Positions 1 through 8,590 are shown, numbered from the stretch's first letter. The stretch is 64,000 bases of DNA from Cladopsammia gracilis (GCA_022457155.1 JAJGOT010000237.1:1085001-1149000); one strand, 5' to 3'. Notes: generated from the letters alone by a model not told the origin. Made by a program: numbers and translations.

Positions 1-317
1 GTAGAAATCCTCTCGGCATGCAAAGCGGTGCGATCTTTGATAAACAAATCAGTGCCTCTTCAGAGTATGATAGCAATCATGCTGCCATCCAGGGACGATT
101 ATACTTCCGAGCAGGTCCCGTCAAAATGGGAGCATGGTCCGCTGCAACAAATGATGGTAATCAATGGCTGCAGATTGATATGGTCGAACCAAGCACTATA
201 ATAACTGGTATGGCAACGCAAGGCAGAAATGGCTACGACCAGTGGGTAACCAAATACCTGCTGCAGTACAGTGTCGACGGTGTAAATTTTCTCACCTACG
301 AGGAGAATGGCAAAGAG
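1..317 (+). CDS. F5/8C (discoidin) domain, copy 1, first-half exon (5' end outside window)
   Basis: This exon encodes the N-terminal two thirds of an F5/8 type C (discoidin) domain, an extracellular module that binds carbohydrates or phospholipids. Translation in the frame of the ATG at 18 shows the family pattern LGMQSGAI..KQISASSEYD, then a WLQIDM strand, ITGMATQGR and KYLLQYSVDG. The upstream residues R-N-P-L are also in frame, so the ATG at 18 is internal and the exon starts left of base 1. It ends with a Glu codon at 315-317, followed by a GTAAGA donor at 318 in phase 0. The partner exon is 6.7 kb downstream at 7011. The whole reading frame is intact. Confidence 0.85.
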
Positions 318-389
318 GTAAGATAGGCCTCCTCTCCAGGAAAGATGACCAATCTAACTTACTTTTGTCTGTCGTTTGTGATCGTCCGG

Positions 390-800
390 GTGAGTGTAGT
401 TCTGAAAAGAACTGTTGTTGTTGACAATGACTGACGTTTCGGCAACCTGAGCGGAAGTCATTTTCAGAGTCATGTGAATTGTGAATGGTCAGTTGATGTT
501 ATATGCGTATGGTTATTGCTGTCAGTTTAGCCGTGATGTTTTTGACTGTAGATACTCAAGTCCGTTAGTGATAGCTGCGTTTCGATCCGTGTATTGTTAG
601 TGTAATTTCTGTAGTCGTATTGTTAGTCAAATGTCAGTGAGTTCAGTCTATTGTTCGTCTGTTTTGTTGACAAGTCGTTTGTAAGCCGCAGGTAGCTGTT
701 GGCATCTGTTCGGTGGTGTCTGTTCTAAGTTAGTAAACCAACTTTCTAGAGTGAGTCGTTTGTAGTAGTCCGTACTGTAGGTAAAGTATTCGCATATCTA
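390..800 (-). mobile_element. Penelope-like element 3' tail (inverted fragment)
   Basis: Read on the minus strand, this stretch carries the C-terminal coding end and then the 3' tail of a Penelope-like retroelement. The tail contains the typical run TGACTTCCGCTCAGGTTGCC followed by GAAACGTCAGTCA and a CACCCGGACGATC segment. Bases about 545-795 are the reverse complement of about 1372-1605, so two pieces of one family face each other. No intact ORF remains. Confidence 0.6.
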
Positions 801-882
801 CAGGAAACCGACTCATGCCGACAGATTATTAGACCAGTCATCGTACAACTCTACATCTCACAAAGCGACGACCATACGAACT

Positions 883-1531
883 TTGTCAAGACGAGCGCAA
901 CTAGTTTGCGATTCACCTGACAGCTTAACCGAGGAAACCAAGTATCTTGACAACGTTTTCAGTAAGAACAACTACAACCCAGACTTTGTTAAACGCAATG
1001 TTTACAAAAACAACGAATCTGATACAACTAACGCAAACCCTGTCACCACAGCGACAATACCCTACATCAAGGGAACTTATGAGACTATTGCACGGATCTT
1101 ACACCCCTACAACATCCGTGTCGCTCACAAACCCATTACTACTTCATGACAACTTCTCACAAGACAAGGACGAACCTAACGACAGACAAGGAGCAGTATA
1201 AAAGATCAAATGCTGCGACTGCGACTCTTACATCGGTGAGACTGGTAGGAATATCAACATACGACTGACTGAACACAAACGGGCGACAAAAAATGGTGAC
1301 ATCAACAATCACATTGCTGAACACCATTTACGCACGAATCACAGAATTGACTGGGACTCTGCCGAATGCGTTACCTACAGTACGGACTACTACAAACGAC
1401 TCACTCTAGAAAGTTGGTTTACTAACTTAACACAGACACCACTGAACGATGCCAACAGCTTTCTGCGGCTTACAAACGACGTGTCAACAAAACAGACGAA
1501 CAACAGACTGAACTCACTGACATTTGACTAA
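883..1531 (+). pseudogene. Penelope-like RT C-terminus with GIY-YIG nuclease remnant
   Basis: The frame from 883 contains a TIPYIKGTYETIARIL segment followed by a KP motif, matching the linker of Penelope-like proteins between reverse transcriptase and nuclease. After a frame break near 1145-1200 the frame starting at 1202 reads CCDCDSYIGETGRNINIRL then EHKRA, the GIY-YIG type core (here YIGETGR) that nicks DNA for priming, and continues to a stop at 1529-1531. The N-terminal RT is missing. It is a 5'-truncated, frameshifted copy and is not functional. Its tail forms the right arm of the inverted repeat with 545-795. Confidence 0.65.
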
Positions 1532-1605
1532 CAATACGATTATAGAAATTACACTAACAATACACAGATCGAAACACACCTATCATTGACTTGAGTCTCT
1601 ACAGC

Positions 1606-1718
1606 CAATATCTTAACCAGTTGAAAAAGCAACCTAAAAAAAATTCACGCTTGAACGGGATTTGAACCCATGACTTTGCGATACCGGTGCAATGCTCTAT
1701 CCACTGAGCTATCAAGCC
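1606..1718 (-). mobile_element. tRNA-derived SINE, minus copy
   Basis: On the minus strand, 1718-1649 is a tRNA-like head with a GGCTTGA acceptor strand, an A box TAGCTCAGTGG and a B box GGTTCAAATCC, followed by a T-rich AATTTTTTTTAGG segment and TTTTTCAACTGG. It lies head to head with the copy at 1811. The two share about 30 bp upstream of the head, ending CTATCCATGT, so that piece belongs to the repeat as well. Confidence 0.6.
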
Positions 1719-1810
1719 ACATGGATAGACGGTTAATTGCGAGTTCGTAATATACCGGATGATAGGGAATATATGTGAATGTGAACTCGCAATTGACCAT
1801 CTATCCATGT

Positions 1811-2090
1811 GGCTTGATAGCTCAGTGGATAGAGCATTGCACCGGTATCGCAAGGTCATGGGTTCGAATCCCGTTCAAGCCTGATTTTTTTTCAGGTTGC
1901 CTTTTCAACTGCTTAAAGCCAAACCCGCGATATAAAAGGCGGCTGGACTGTCCAACTCATGCAAATGAGCAAAATCTATTGTTCTTGCTCATTTGCATTA
2001 GATTCGGCGTGGGGCTTTGTGCTTTTATACCGCAGGTTCGCCTTTAAGTTGAGAGCACACTGCGAGGATGACAAATCTCACTTATATTAT
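1811..2090 (+). mobile_element. tRNA-derived SINE, plus copy, interrupted by a MITE
   Basis: Bases 1811-1881 fold as a tRNA: acceptor GGCTTGA/TCAAGCC, D arm GCTC...GAGC, a five-pair anticodon stem with one A-C mismatch, and a good T arm with B box GGTTCGAATCC. The predicted anticodon is GGT, unusual in eukaryotes, and base 33 is C instead of U, so I call it a SINE head and not a working tRNA. The body (CAGGTTGCC, TTTTCAACTGCTTAA) is interrupted at its TTAA by 1917-2043 and resumes as GTTGAGAGCACACTGCGAGG. Confidence 0.6.
1917..2043 (+). mobile_element. TTAA-flanked MITE nested in the SINE
   Basis: This 127-bp element is flanked by TTAA at 1913-1916 and 2044-2047. Its ends are inverted: AGCCAAACCCGCGATATAAAAG against AGGCGAACCTGCGGTATAAAAG on the other strand, both with TATAAAAG. 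The middle is an ATGCAAATGAGCAA palindrome with octamer motifs. A related SINE piece at 11135-11203 carries the uninterrupted site CTGCTTAAGTTGA in the other orientation, an empty site that supports insertion with TTAA duplication (piggyBac-type target). Confidence 0.75.
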
Positions 2091-2422
2091 TCCTATTTTG
2101 CCTTGGGGGGCACAAAGTGCTCGCGCTAACTTTCAACATTCATAACTTCCTTAATGTATATTCAAACGCCATCAAACTTTGTGACTTTTCCTGAAATTTA
2201 TCTGGCAACAATTTGATATCACATTTTATTGATCACGTGACTTGATGTTTCCATATATAAAATAAATAACGCACGTTTTGTAATCTCTAACTTAATTTTT
2301 TTCTATAAAAAGATCATTACTGTGCCTAGTGTTGTGCGAATGGATGTCACAGCGTTTCGTGTTAAAATAATTAGTAAATATATCAGGGACACATCCCAGA
2401 ATGCATTTGATAACTAATTGTT
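2091..2422. other. No gene seen
   Basis: AT-rich intronic sequence with one GATCACGTGAC E-box-like site near 2232. Nothing coding or repeated was recognised. Confidence 0.4.
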
Positions 2423-2662
2423 TTACGTGTTCCTCCCGTCGCTCTGATAATGTCTTCCATCCCAGACGACTATAATGGCATCACTTGATAGGTCCCGCGA
2501 GTTTTTGACGATTATTCTGCCAGCTCGTCTTTGTAATCGTTCAATCTTTAGTTCGTTTTCCTTGCTGCAGCCATGCCAAATTACGTCACAGTATTCTAGA
2601 ATAGGTAGAACCATTGCTTTGTAAAGGCGGTTGGCAGAATCTGTTGTAAGAAATGGTCTCAC
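2423..2662 (-). pseudogene. LINE reverse transcriptase fragment (thumb region)
   Basis: The 79-residue minus-strand frame reads LYKAMVLPILEYCDVIWHGC and then KIERLQRRAGRIIV, the C-terminal thumb segment typical of CR1/L2/Jockey-type LINE reverse transcriptases (compare EYCSIVW and RVQRRASRLI in the LINE at 57568-57993). Only this short piece remains; catalytic motifs are absent. It lies next to the start of the virus-like cluster and may mark its left edge. Confidence 0.6.
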
Positions 2663-2695
2663 TCGTGAGAAAAAAAAACAGAACTAATCCTGCAA

Positions 2696-3190
2696 TTGGA
2701 TGAAGAGATTGCAGAGTTTGACAGGATGGCCCAAGAATACCAGATAGTTGCGGAAGATGAAAATGAGGAGCCTTTTACCCGTGAAAGAGCCCGTGAAAAG
2801 AATCAAGAAAACACCGAGAGAAGAGACGAGGTTGTAAACGAGAGAGATCGCCTTGAGGAAAAACTTCCCCTTCGCGAGCGGGTGAAAAGGATATTCAGGA
2901 AATGTGGGTGGACCTTGCAAGCGGTTTTTCTGGCTGCTGGTATATTCATAGGAGCTGTGACGCTTTCTGCAATGAATGCCTTGAAAGCGGGCACTAAGGC
3001 TGTGGGAAATGGGCTTAAAGAAATAGGCAAAAAAATTGCCTCCATCCTGCCCGGCCTCATCGGTTCGATCGTGAGCTTTATCTTCAAAGCGGCCGGGCAG
3101 GTTATCTCCTTCCTTGGTGAGCATGCTTGGCTGCTAATCCTTGCCGTGGCTGCCTTTTTAATAGAGAAGATTACCAAGCGCAAGAGATAA
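2696..3190 (+). CDS. Virus-like cluster: charged-coil plus hydrophobic membrane protein
   Basis: An intact 164-codon ORF. Residues 1-70 are highly charged, probably coiled coil (Glu/Arg-rich, REKNQENTERRDEV). Residues about 78-95 form a hydrophobic segment (AVFLAAGIFIGAVTLSAM). A Gly/Lys-rich amphipathic stretch follows (KAVGNGLKEIGKKIASILPG), then two more hydrophobic helices with HAWLLILAVAAFLIEKI and a basic KRKR tail. I know similar ORFs only as unnamed cnidarian proteins. The layout resembles membrane-active or virion-membrane proteins of DNA viruses, which is an inference. It converges on the minus-strand ORF remains at 3440-4617. Being intact beside broken neighbours is notable. Confidence 0.5.
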   Translation: MDEEIAEFDRMAQEYQIVAEDENEEPFTRERAREKNQENTERRDEVVNERDRLEEKLPLRERVKRIFRKCGWTLQAVFLAAGIFIGAVTLSAMNALKAGTKAVGNGLKEIGKKIASILPGLIGSIVSFIFKAAGQVISFLGEHAWLLILAVAAFLIEKITKRKR

Positions 3191-3439
3191 TGAATTAACG
3201 CATCCAGGCAACAAAGCCTGCCAAAGCAAGCGCACCAACAGCAACGATTACCTTGTTTACATGATGCGTATCTGTGACACTCTCTTTTTTGGTGTCTTTT
3301 GTGGTCTCTGGCTGTGTGGAGGGTGTGGAGGCTGGGGTTGTTGGGGTGCTGTCACTCTTCTCTGCCTGCATTGCTTGTTTGTGAATTTGTGAATGAAATT
3401 AGAAGGGTGGCTGGTGGGTCGGTTTGTTTTAGACGGCCC
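3191..3439. other. Spacer between convergent cluster genes
   Basis: Contains a G/T-rich run at 3295-3350. No gene recognised. Confidence 0.3.
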
Positions 3440-4617
3440 GCCGGCCATGTGAGTAATGCCTACTTTTTTGTGCCTAGATTGACATCATTGTTGACACCCA
3501 GCTTCATTCCTTGCGTTGCCTCCATCAGATTGTTGTTATACCCCACCACGCTCTCTGTGTTGATAACCATGCGTGATAGCATGAGCCAGCTTCCAGGAGC
3601 GGTCGCAAAGTCTAGACGCACTTTCGAGCATCCTCTATAAGGGTGAGGAATACTCTCTGCGTTTCGAACGCTCGGCCCCCACTACCAAGAATGCTGCTAC
3701 GGGTTTTGGCTTGTGCACCCAGAATGTACACAAATGTAGTACACAAATGCCTCGATTGACTGATTCATACACCCAAGTCCTGGCTGTGTTAGCCGTTGTG
3801 CGTAATCTGGCACAAAATGCTCGAACTGACTAACCGCACCTTGATCGTTGCGAACGAAAGATATTTCATTGGCGCAATAATTTGGGTCGTTTCTGTCAGT
3901 CACGCGGTCAGTCATCCTTGAAAAGTTAGATCGCATACGGGATAGTTATAATCGGTAGAACTAGGGCCACCATATGTGATCCCAATGTATACATTTCCAA
4001 GACCGTGGTTTTTGCCGTTTGTGAAACGGAAAATCAGAACTGGAGTCGACACTGAACTCTATGCAAATCTTCTTGTACGCGTCGATGTTGTATTTGTTGT
4101 CTTTCTGGTTGAATGTTGGATCATCTGGCAAAGAGCTAATGCTTTGTTCCCCACCCATCTTAAACAAGATTCATCTTGTTGTGTGGGGTTAGGGAGAGAC
4201 TGGAATTATTATCAAACAGAAGGTCACGCGAGAATCCGCAGCCGGTTGTTGCACACCACAGCGCGAAGTTAAGTTGTTGTGGCCAGAAACTCATATGTGG
4301 TCCTCCAAGCCACTTTCTTCCATATTTCGCGGTGGTGAACTTGATCTGTGTGTTTCTGAAAATATTTCTGTATTTCGTTCTGAAATAATCAGTTGGCGTG
4401 ACGTAAGAAAAATCAACAGCTGGGATTGGCCTTTGTGTATTACGGTTTAAAGTCAACTGATAGGAGAAACCCCCGTCTTGATGGAAGCCCAAAGCGTCTT
4501 TCATGGCTTGAGTCCAATCCTTGCGGGCTATTTCTGAAATAGGTGCCCATGAATCTGCGCTCTCTTTGAAAAAAATACAGGACAGAACTAGACGTCTTAC
4601 ATCTAAAACATAAACAA
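3440..4617 (-). pseudogene. Virus-like cluster: large uncharacterised (capsid-like?) protein, decayed
   Basis: Read on the minus strand, separate open pieces follow one another: an N-terminal part up to about 4617 with ESADSWAPISEIARKDWTQA and MKDALGFHQDGGF; a core with GRKWLGGPHMSFWPQQLNFA then LWCATTGCGFS; a part near 4167-3961 with MGGEQSISSLPDDPTFNQKD; a part near 3936-3697 with FEHFVPDYAQRLTQPGLG then NQSIEAFVYY; and a C-terminal remnant near 3640-3450 with LIEDARK. At least three frameshifts or stops separate them. I recognise this as a recurring unnamed cnidarian family of about 350-400 residues. A structural or capsid role is a guess from context. Its start lies head to head with the plus-strand ORF at 4621. 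Confidence 0.5.
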
Positions 4618-4620
4618 GTC

Positions 4621-4806
4621 ATGCTACGTAGCATCGCTGGCAGCGACTACACGTACATAACCGAGCTTCACCGATCGCAATTACCAGAAAAGCTCTATAT
4701 CATCTTCGAAGCTCTTAGTTCCGCAACAGAATTGAACAGGGGTTTGTTCGAAAATACCACGAAAACAACTTTGTTATCTCTCAAAATAGAACAAACGAAA
4801 GGATGA
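4621..4806 (+). CDS. Virus-like cluster: small ORF upstream of zinc-ribbon protein
   Basis: A 61-codon ORF from ATG 4621 to TGA 4804-4806. No domain recognised; the composition is ordinary for a soluble protein (LHRSQLPEKLYIIFEALSS). Its stop overlaps the next ATG (4803) in an ATGA arrangement, as in compact viral gene blocks and unlike cnidarian nuclear genes. It diverges from the minus-strand pseudogene that begins about 4617, so the short gap must hold both starts. Confidence 0.4.
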   Translation: MLRSIAGSDYTYITELHRSQLPEKLYIIFEALSSATELNRGLFENTTKTTLLSLKIEQTKG

Positions 4807-5197
4807 AATCGTGTCTAGACTGTGGTGGTTCATTTTCACTCGAGTGTGAATCCACAGAATTTGTCTGCACGAAATGCGGCCGTATTGAAATATTAGACGG
4901 AGCGGCCTTTTCTATTAAACACCTCTACAACAACGAAAATATGAAAGTTAAAAGCCATTTACTTCAAACTACACTTTTAAATATTGTCTCAACAATATCA
5001 TCAATAGTGTCTCACTAAAAAGAATAGACGACATCGAAAAGGTTTTATCAGAACTACGGAGGGAAATGGCACAAAGAAACATTCTTCCGCCATTTCTAAG
5101 AATTGATGTTTTATTAGATTTACTTCGTAAAATTGGTCGTAGTGATTTATTCAAATACTCTACTCAGTTGATGTGCGCGAAATTTTACCTTACATAA
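4803..5197 (+). pseudogene. Virus-like cluster: zinc-ribbon protein (late transcription factor-like?), frameshifted
   Basis: The first frame (4803-5018) starts MKSCLDCGGSF and continues FVCTKCGRIEILDG, a C-x2-C...C-x2-C zinc ribbon at residues 4-27. After about residue 65 the frame closes, but another frame from about 5010 continues with RIDDIEKVLSELRREMAQRN, then PPFLRIDVLLDLLRKIGRSD, to a stop at 5195-5197. A zinc ribbon followed by a helical region of this kind recalls VLTF3-like late transcription factors of large DNA viruses and some Maverick-type elements, but a TFIIB-like ribbon in an unrelated protein is possible. One frameshift near 5000-5020 is the only break I see. Confidence 0.4.
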
Positions 5198-5266
5198 AAC
5201 TCCAAAGTTACACAACAAATCTAAAGAACGAGAGCCATTGGGATACGGCCATTAAAGCTGCGGGCA

Positions 5267-5821
5267 TTAATGATGTGCAAGGTCTTTGACAATATCAGAA
5301 CCAAGCTCTAATATTGTTTCATTTGCTGGAGATGTGTCTAAGGCCGCCCAAAATTCAGAGGCCCCCTTTTCTTGATAAAGTCTCAGTAAACGAATGTCTT
5401 TCACAAGCATTTGAACCTCTTCACGCGTATCCATATCAACACGCTCATGACATTTGGTAGCTCAGTGATTAGCCTTGTAGGAGGTAAAGTAATACCCGCG
5501 TAACGGTATAATACAGCTTTCGTAACGATACCTCCAACATCAAACGAATTTCCCATGGTTTCGACCCAGCAATGCCACGATACAAATTCGTCACACTGTT
5601 GAAACCCCTCGACAACTTCTGAAGCATACCCTGCTGCTGATAGAACTTCCACTGCAAGTATCGCCGATGGAAGACACAACCCATAAACACCTGCATCGAC
5701 CAGTATGTTTAAAAGCCTGTTGATAATCTCTATCGCAGTTTCTAGTGAGCCTGTTCGTGAAGAAATTATAACTAGAAATACGTGTCACGCAGAACCTCGC
5801 GAAGCTCGGGGGAGGATGCAC
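5267..5821 (-). pseudogene. Virus-like cluster: cysteine-hydrolase-like protein, frameshifted
   Basis: On the minus strand an N-terminal piece (SSPELREVLRDTYF) is followed, after a frame break near 5790, by a long open part: LETAIEIINRLLNILVDAGV, YGLCLPSAILAVEVLSAAGY, SWHCWVE and NSFDVGG. A second frame break near 5455 leads to REEVQMLVKDIRLLRLYQEK and GASEFWAALDTSPANE, ending at 5267. The order Cys (LCLPS), His (SWHCW), Asp (FDVG) fits a transglutaminase/papain-like hydrolase core. The fold assignment is an inference from spacing; I do not recognise a named family. It lies on the strand opposite to the zinc-ribbon gene and converges on it. Confidence 0.45.
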
Positions 5822-6420
5822 TACAAAAGTTTAGCGACGTGGGCCTTTTTGAAGTTTGTGAGTGCTATCTCCCAAAATTAACCTGTTCCCTTTACATACT
5901 TCTGTAGCTGTTGTTCTATGTACTGTGTATCAAATAATTGCTAATTCAATTCACTATTCGCTTGAATGGTTGAGATTGCAGGAGTTAATAGGATACAGGT
6001 CATGAGAATTATGAAATTGATTACAAAAGTTAAACATAAATATACAAGATGAAGGAACATATTCTTTGCAAATATCATAAGCAATTTATGCGAGAAAATT
6101 AATAATGATCAATTTACAGCATGTACTAAGACAATAGTTTCCAGTGTTTGAGTACTATAATTAACTCGTTTAATGTCGTAACCCTCGGCGAAGCCTCAGT
6201 TATATTTGTACACAGACGTTTCTTTTTACTTCGAGCTTGCTTTAAAAGAGCTTTCTTTCCACGCCCCATCATATATACAAAGGGTACGGTTTTCTTCAAT
6301 ATGAAATACCACCCCATTCCAATTGTTCCAAGAGGCTTTCCTGGGGTGTGATTATTTATTATACAGAGGCTAGAATTATTACGACGTTTTCCAGGCTCTT
6401 GATGGCTTCTACTTGTTTCG
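5822..6420. other. No gene supported
   Basis: AT-rich intron sequence. Two overlapping ORFs of 63-67 codons at 6126-6351 on opposite strands have no recognisable motif and are treated as chance. Confidence 0.4.
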
Positions 6421-6605
6421 GGCGGTTAGTTGCTTTCGGTTGCTAGAGGTCGATTAAGACCGGTTTCGGGCGGTTCTAACCGGTTTTGGCTGCTTTCGAT
6501 TGCTTTAGACCGCTTTCGACCGCTTTCGACCGGTTGAAACCAGTTTCGTCCGCTTTCGGCTGCTTTAGAACGGTTTCGACCGGTTGAAACCGGTTGAAAC
6601 GAAGA
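6421..6605. repeat. Minisatellite of 10-11 bp CGGTTGAAAC / CGCTTTCGAC units
   Basis: Degenerate tandem copies of a GGTTTCGACC / GCTTTCGACC type unit of about 10-11 bp. An ORF on the minus strand through it is an effect of the repeat. Confidence 0.7.
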
Positions 6606-6842
6606 ACCCGAGTAAACTTGTGTGAGTGCTGCCAATTGTTCAAATAAGGCTCCGAAGGGGTGAACTACGGATATCCAGTTGTTCCAGGAAGCTTCCGGAC
6701 AGTGTAATTACCGGCTTAGAAAAAACTACTGAGGGAACAAATTTTAATTCCTTATGTTATTCTTAGCCTATCGGTTTCTGTAAATACGACAAAAAAGGGT
6801 GAAATATGGCAATGCAAAAGCAATAGAGACACAACGTGACTA

Positions 6843-6964
6843 AGGCCCGGTTCAAACGTCGAACTTCACATGTGCCGAACCTAATGCAAATGAGAAAAAT
6901 CTATTGTTCTTGCTCATTTGCATTAGAATCGGCACATGTGAAGTTCGACGTTTGAACCGGGCCT
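6843..6964. mobile_element. Palindromic TA-flanked MITE, copy A
   Basis: A 122-bp near-perfect palindrome starting AGGCCCGGTTCAAACGTCG and ending with its reverse complement, flanked by TA on both sides (6841-6842, 6965-6966). TA duplication suggests Tc1/mariner mobilisation. The centre carries ATGCAAAT in both arms. Other copies lie at 16194, 22334, 31482 and 31605. Confidence 0.85.
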
Positions 6965-7010
6965 TACACCTTACGGAATTTCTAAGACGGTTTGCATTTT
7001 CATGATTTAG

Positions 7011-7149
7011 GATTTTAATGGGAACTTTGACCAGGACACTGTTGTTGAATATTTACTGGATAATCCATTCAGGGCACGTTACATCCGTTTTCGCCCAACA
7101 GCATGGTACGGTCATATATCCATGAGGGTGGAAATCGTTGGCTGTGAAG
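7011..7149 (+). CDS. F5/8C domain, copy 1, second-half exon
   Basis: The exon follows an AG acceptor at 7009-7010 and reads DFNGNFDQDTVVEYLL, then ARYIRFRPTAW and the closing HISMRVEIVGC of a discoidin domain, whose last Cys usually pairs with one near the domain start. It joins 317 in phase 0 and ends in phase 1 at a GTACTG donor (7150). A short 164-bp intron leads to the second domain copy. It is too short for an ATG-to-stop ORF search, but the fit of motif, acceptor, phase and donor is strong. Confidence 0.85.
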
Positions 7150-7313
7150 GTACTGAAAGTTTTTCTATTTTTTTAAATAAATTAGTCTAGAGCTTGTTTG
7201 TCCAATTCTTTTTTAAGTTTTCGGTTAGGGAGAATGCGCTTCTTTCTAAAATATAAACAAGACAAATACGTTCCACGTTAACCATATTAACGTCGTGTTT
7301 GTTGTGATTGTAG

Positions 7314-7633
7314 TATGTAGAAATGCTCTCGGCATGCAAAGCGGTGAGATCGAGGATAAACAAATCAGTGCCTCTTCAGAGTATGATAGCAATCATGCTG
7401 CCATCCAGGGACGATTACACTTCCAAGCAGGTTCCGTCAAAATGGGAGCATGGTCCGCTGAAAAAAATGATTTTAATGAATGGCTGCAGATTGATATGGC
7501 TGATCCAGACATTAGAATAACTGGTGTGGCAACGCAAGGCAGAAATGGCTACGACCAGTGGGTAACCAAATACCTGCTGCAGTACAGTGTCGACGGTAAA
7601 GATTTTCTCAACTACAAGGAGAACGGCAACGAG
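7314..7633 (+). CDS. F5/8C domain, copy 2, first-half exon
   Basis: This exon is nearly identical to the exon at 1-317, including LGMQSGEI, ISASSEYDSNHAAIQG, WLQIDM and KYLLQYSVDG. It opens after TTGTAG in phase 1, matching the phase-1 end of the previous exon and giving V-C-R-N-A-L-G, so the domain's first Cys is kept. It ends in phase 0 at a GTAAGA donor (7634), exactly as copy 1 does. The similarity extends to bases around both splice sites, which points to a recent tandem duplication of a two-exon unit or to gene conversion. Differences are concentrated around SAEKNDFNE and ADPDIR. Confidence 0.85.
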
Positions 7634-8208
7634 GTAAGATGGGTCTCCTCTCCAGGAAAGATGCACAATCTAAATTACTCTGGTATACTTCTACGGCTCA
7701 TTATAATTTTATAATTAAGGACACAACTGTTCTATTAACACGTAGAACCTTTAATGAGTTATCATGTTTCTCGTCTGGTGATCACTTTATTAATAGCGGG
7801 CTATCAAATTCAACCACTTGTGAGTTTCACAAACGTGGCCAATAATTCTGTACTGTAACGCACTGTTCCAAATATTTTGTAATGTGGGGTACTGTAACAT
7901 AGTTTTAATTTAGAACGTACCGTTTCCGAAAAATTGAACGTACGTGCACGTGACCGAAAGTCAGCTCAACCTGAAGCGATCCGGGATCCACAACACTTTT
8001 GTTATGTTAAACTCCGATCAAGCTTACAAATAAACACGAACAGACATAAAGTCTTTCTTAATTCCTCGCCATATCCATTTCTGTGAATAAGAAAAGGGGA
8101 GAGTGGAAATATGGCACAAATCTTCAGAGCCACGTTACCATTTTCTTGACCAGAACACAACTTATACCCTATAGATTATTTAACATTGTTGATATTTTGA
8201 TGATTTAG

Positions 8209-8349
8209 GAATTTTCTGGGAACGCAGACCGGGACACGGTTGTTTACCACAAACTGATGAATCCATTCAAGGAACGTTACATCCGTTTCGTCCCAACAGC
8301 TTGGCACAATCATATTTCCATGAGGGTAGAAATCTATGGCTGTAGATAG
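8209..8349 (+). CDS. F5/8C domain, copy 2, last exon with stop
   Basis: After an AG acceptor (8207-8208) the exon reads EFSGNADRDTVVYHKLMNPF, then ERYIRFVPTAW and HISMRVEIYGC, followed by Arg and TAG at 8347-8349. It completes the second discoidin domain. The equivalent place in copy 1 has TGT-GAA-G and a splice donor; here TGT-AGA-TAG precedes a similar GTACAAG. A small insertion at the old donor therefore supplies the stop and makes this the terminal exon. The protein would end directly after the domain, as in secreted coral matrix or lectin-like proteins, but the N-terminal part is not visible. Confidence 0.8.
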   Translation, partial: EFSGNADRDTVVYHKLMNPFKERYIRFVPTAWHNHISMRVEIYGCR

Positions 8350-8590
8350 GTACAAGAAGTTTTTCATTTTGTTACTTACTTTGCCTACTGTTCATTCTAT
8401 TTTTTTATCACCTTATCTCATTTTTTTGGCTTTTCTGTGGGTATCACGATAATTAAATTAATGTGTATCATTTTAATAACAACATCCCCAGAATCCATAG
8501 CACCTGAGAAATCATTTTCAAAATAGCGGAGCTCTCGCGGGCCGAAGGCCCGCTGCGTAGCCCCATACTCATGGAACCTATGCTTGTCAT
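8350..8590. other. 3' flank of the discoidin gene
   Basis: AT-rich sequence after the stop codon; ATTAAATTAATG near 8453 could serve as a weak polyadenylation region. No further exon seen. Confidence 0.3.

Noticed and set aside
1811..1881. Functional tRNA gene (plus) and another at 1649-1718 (minus)
   Set aside because: Predicted anticodon GGT is not usual in eukaryotes, base 33 is C, the anticodon stem has a mismatch, and both are followed by the same non-tRNA body found again at 11135, so a SINE fits better.
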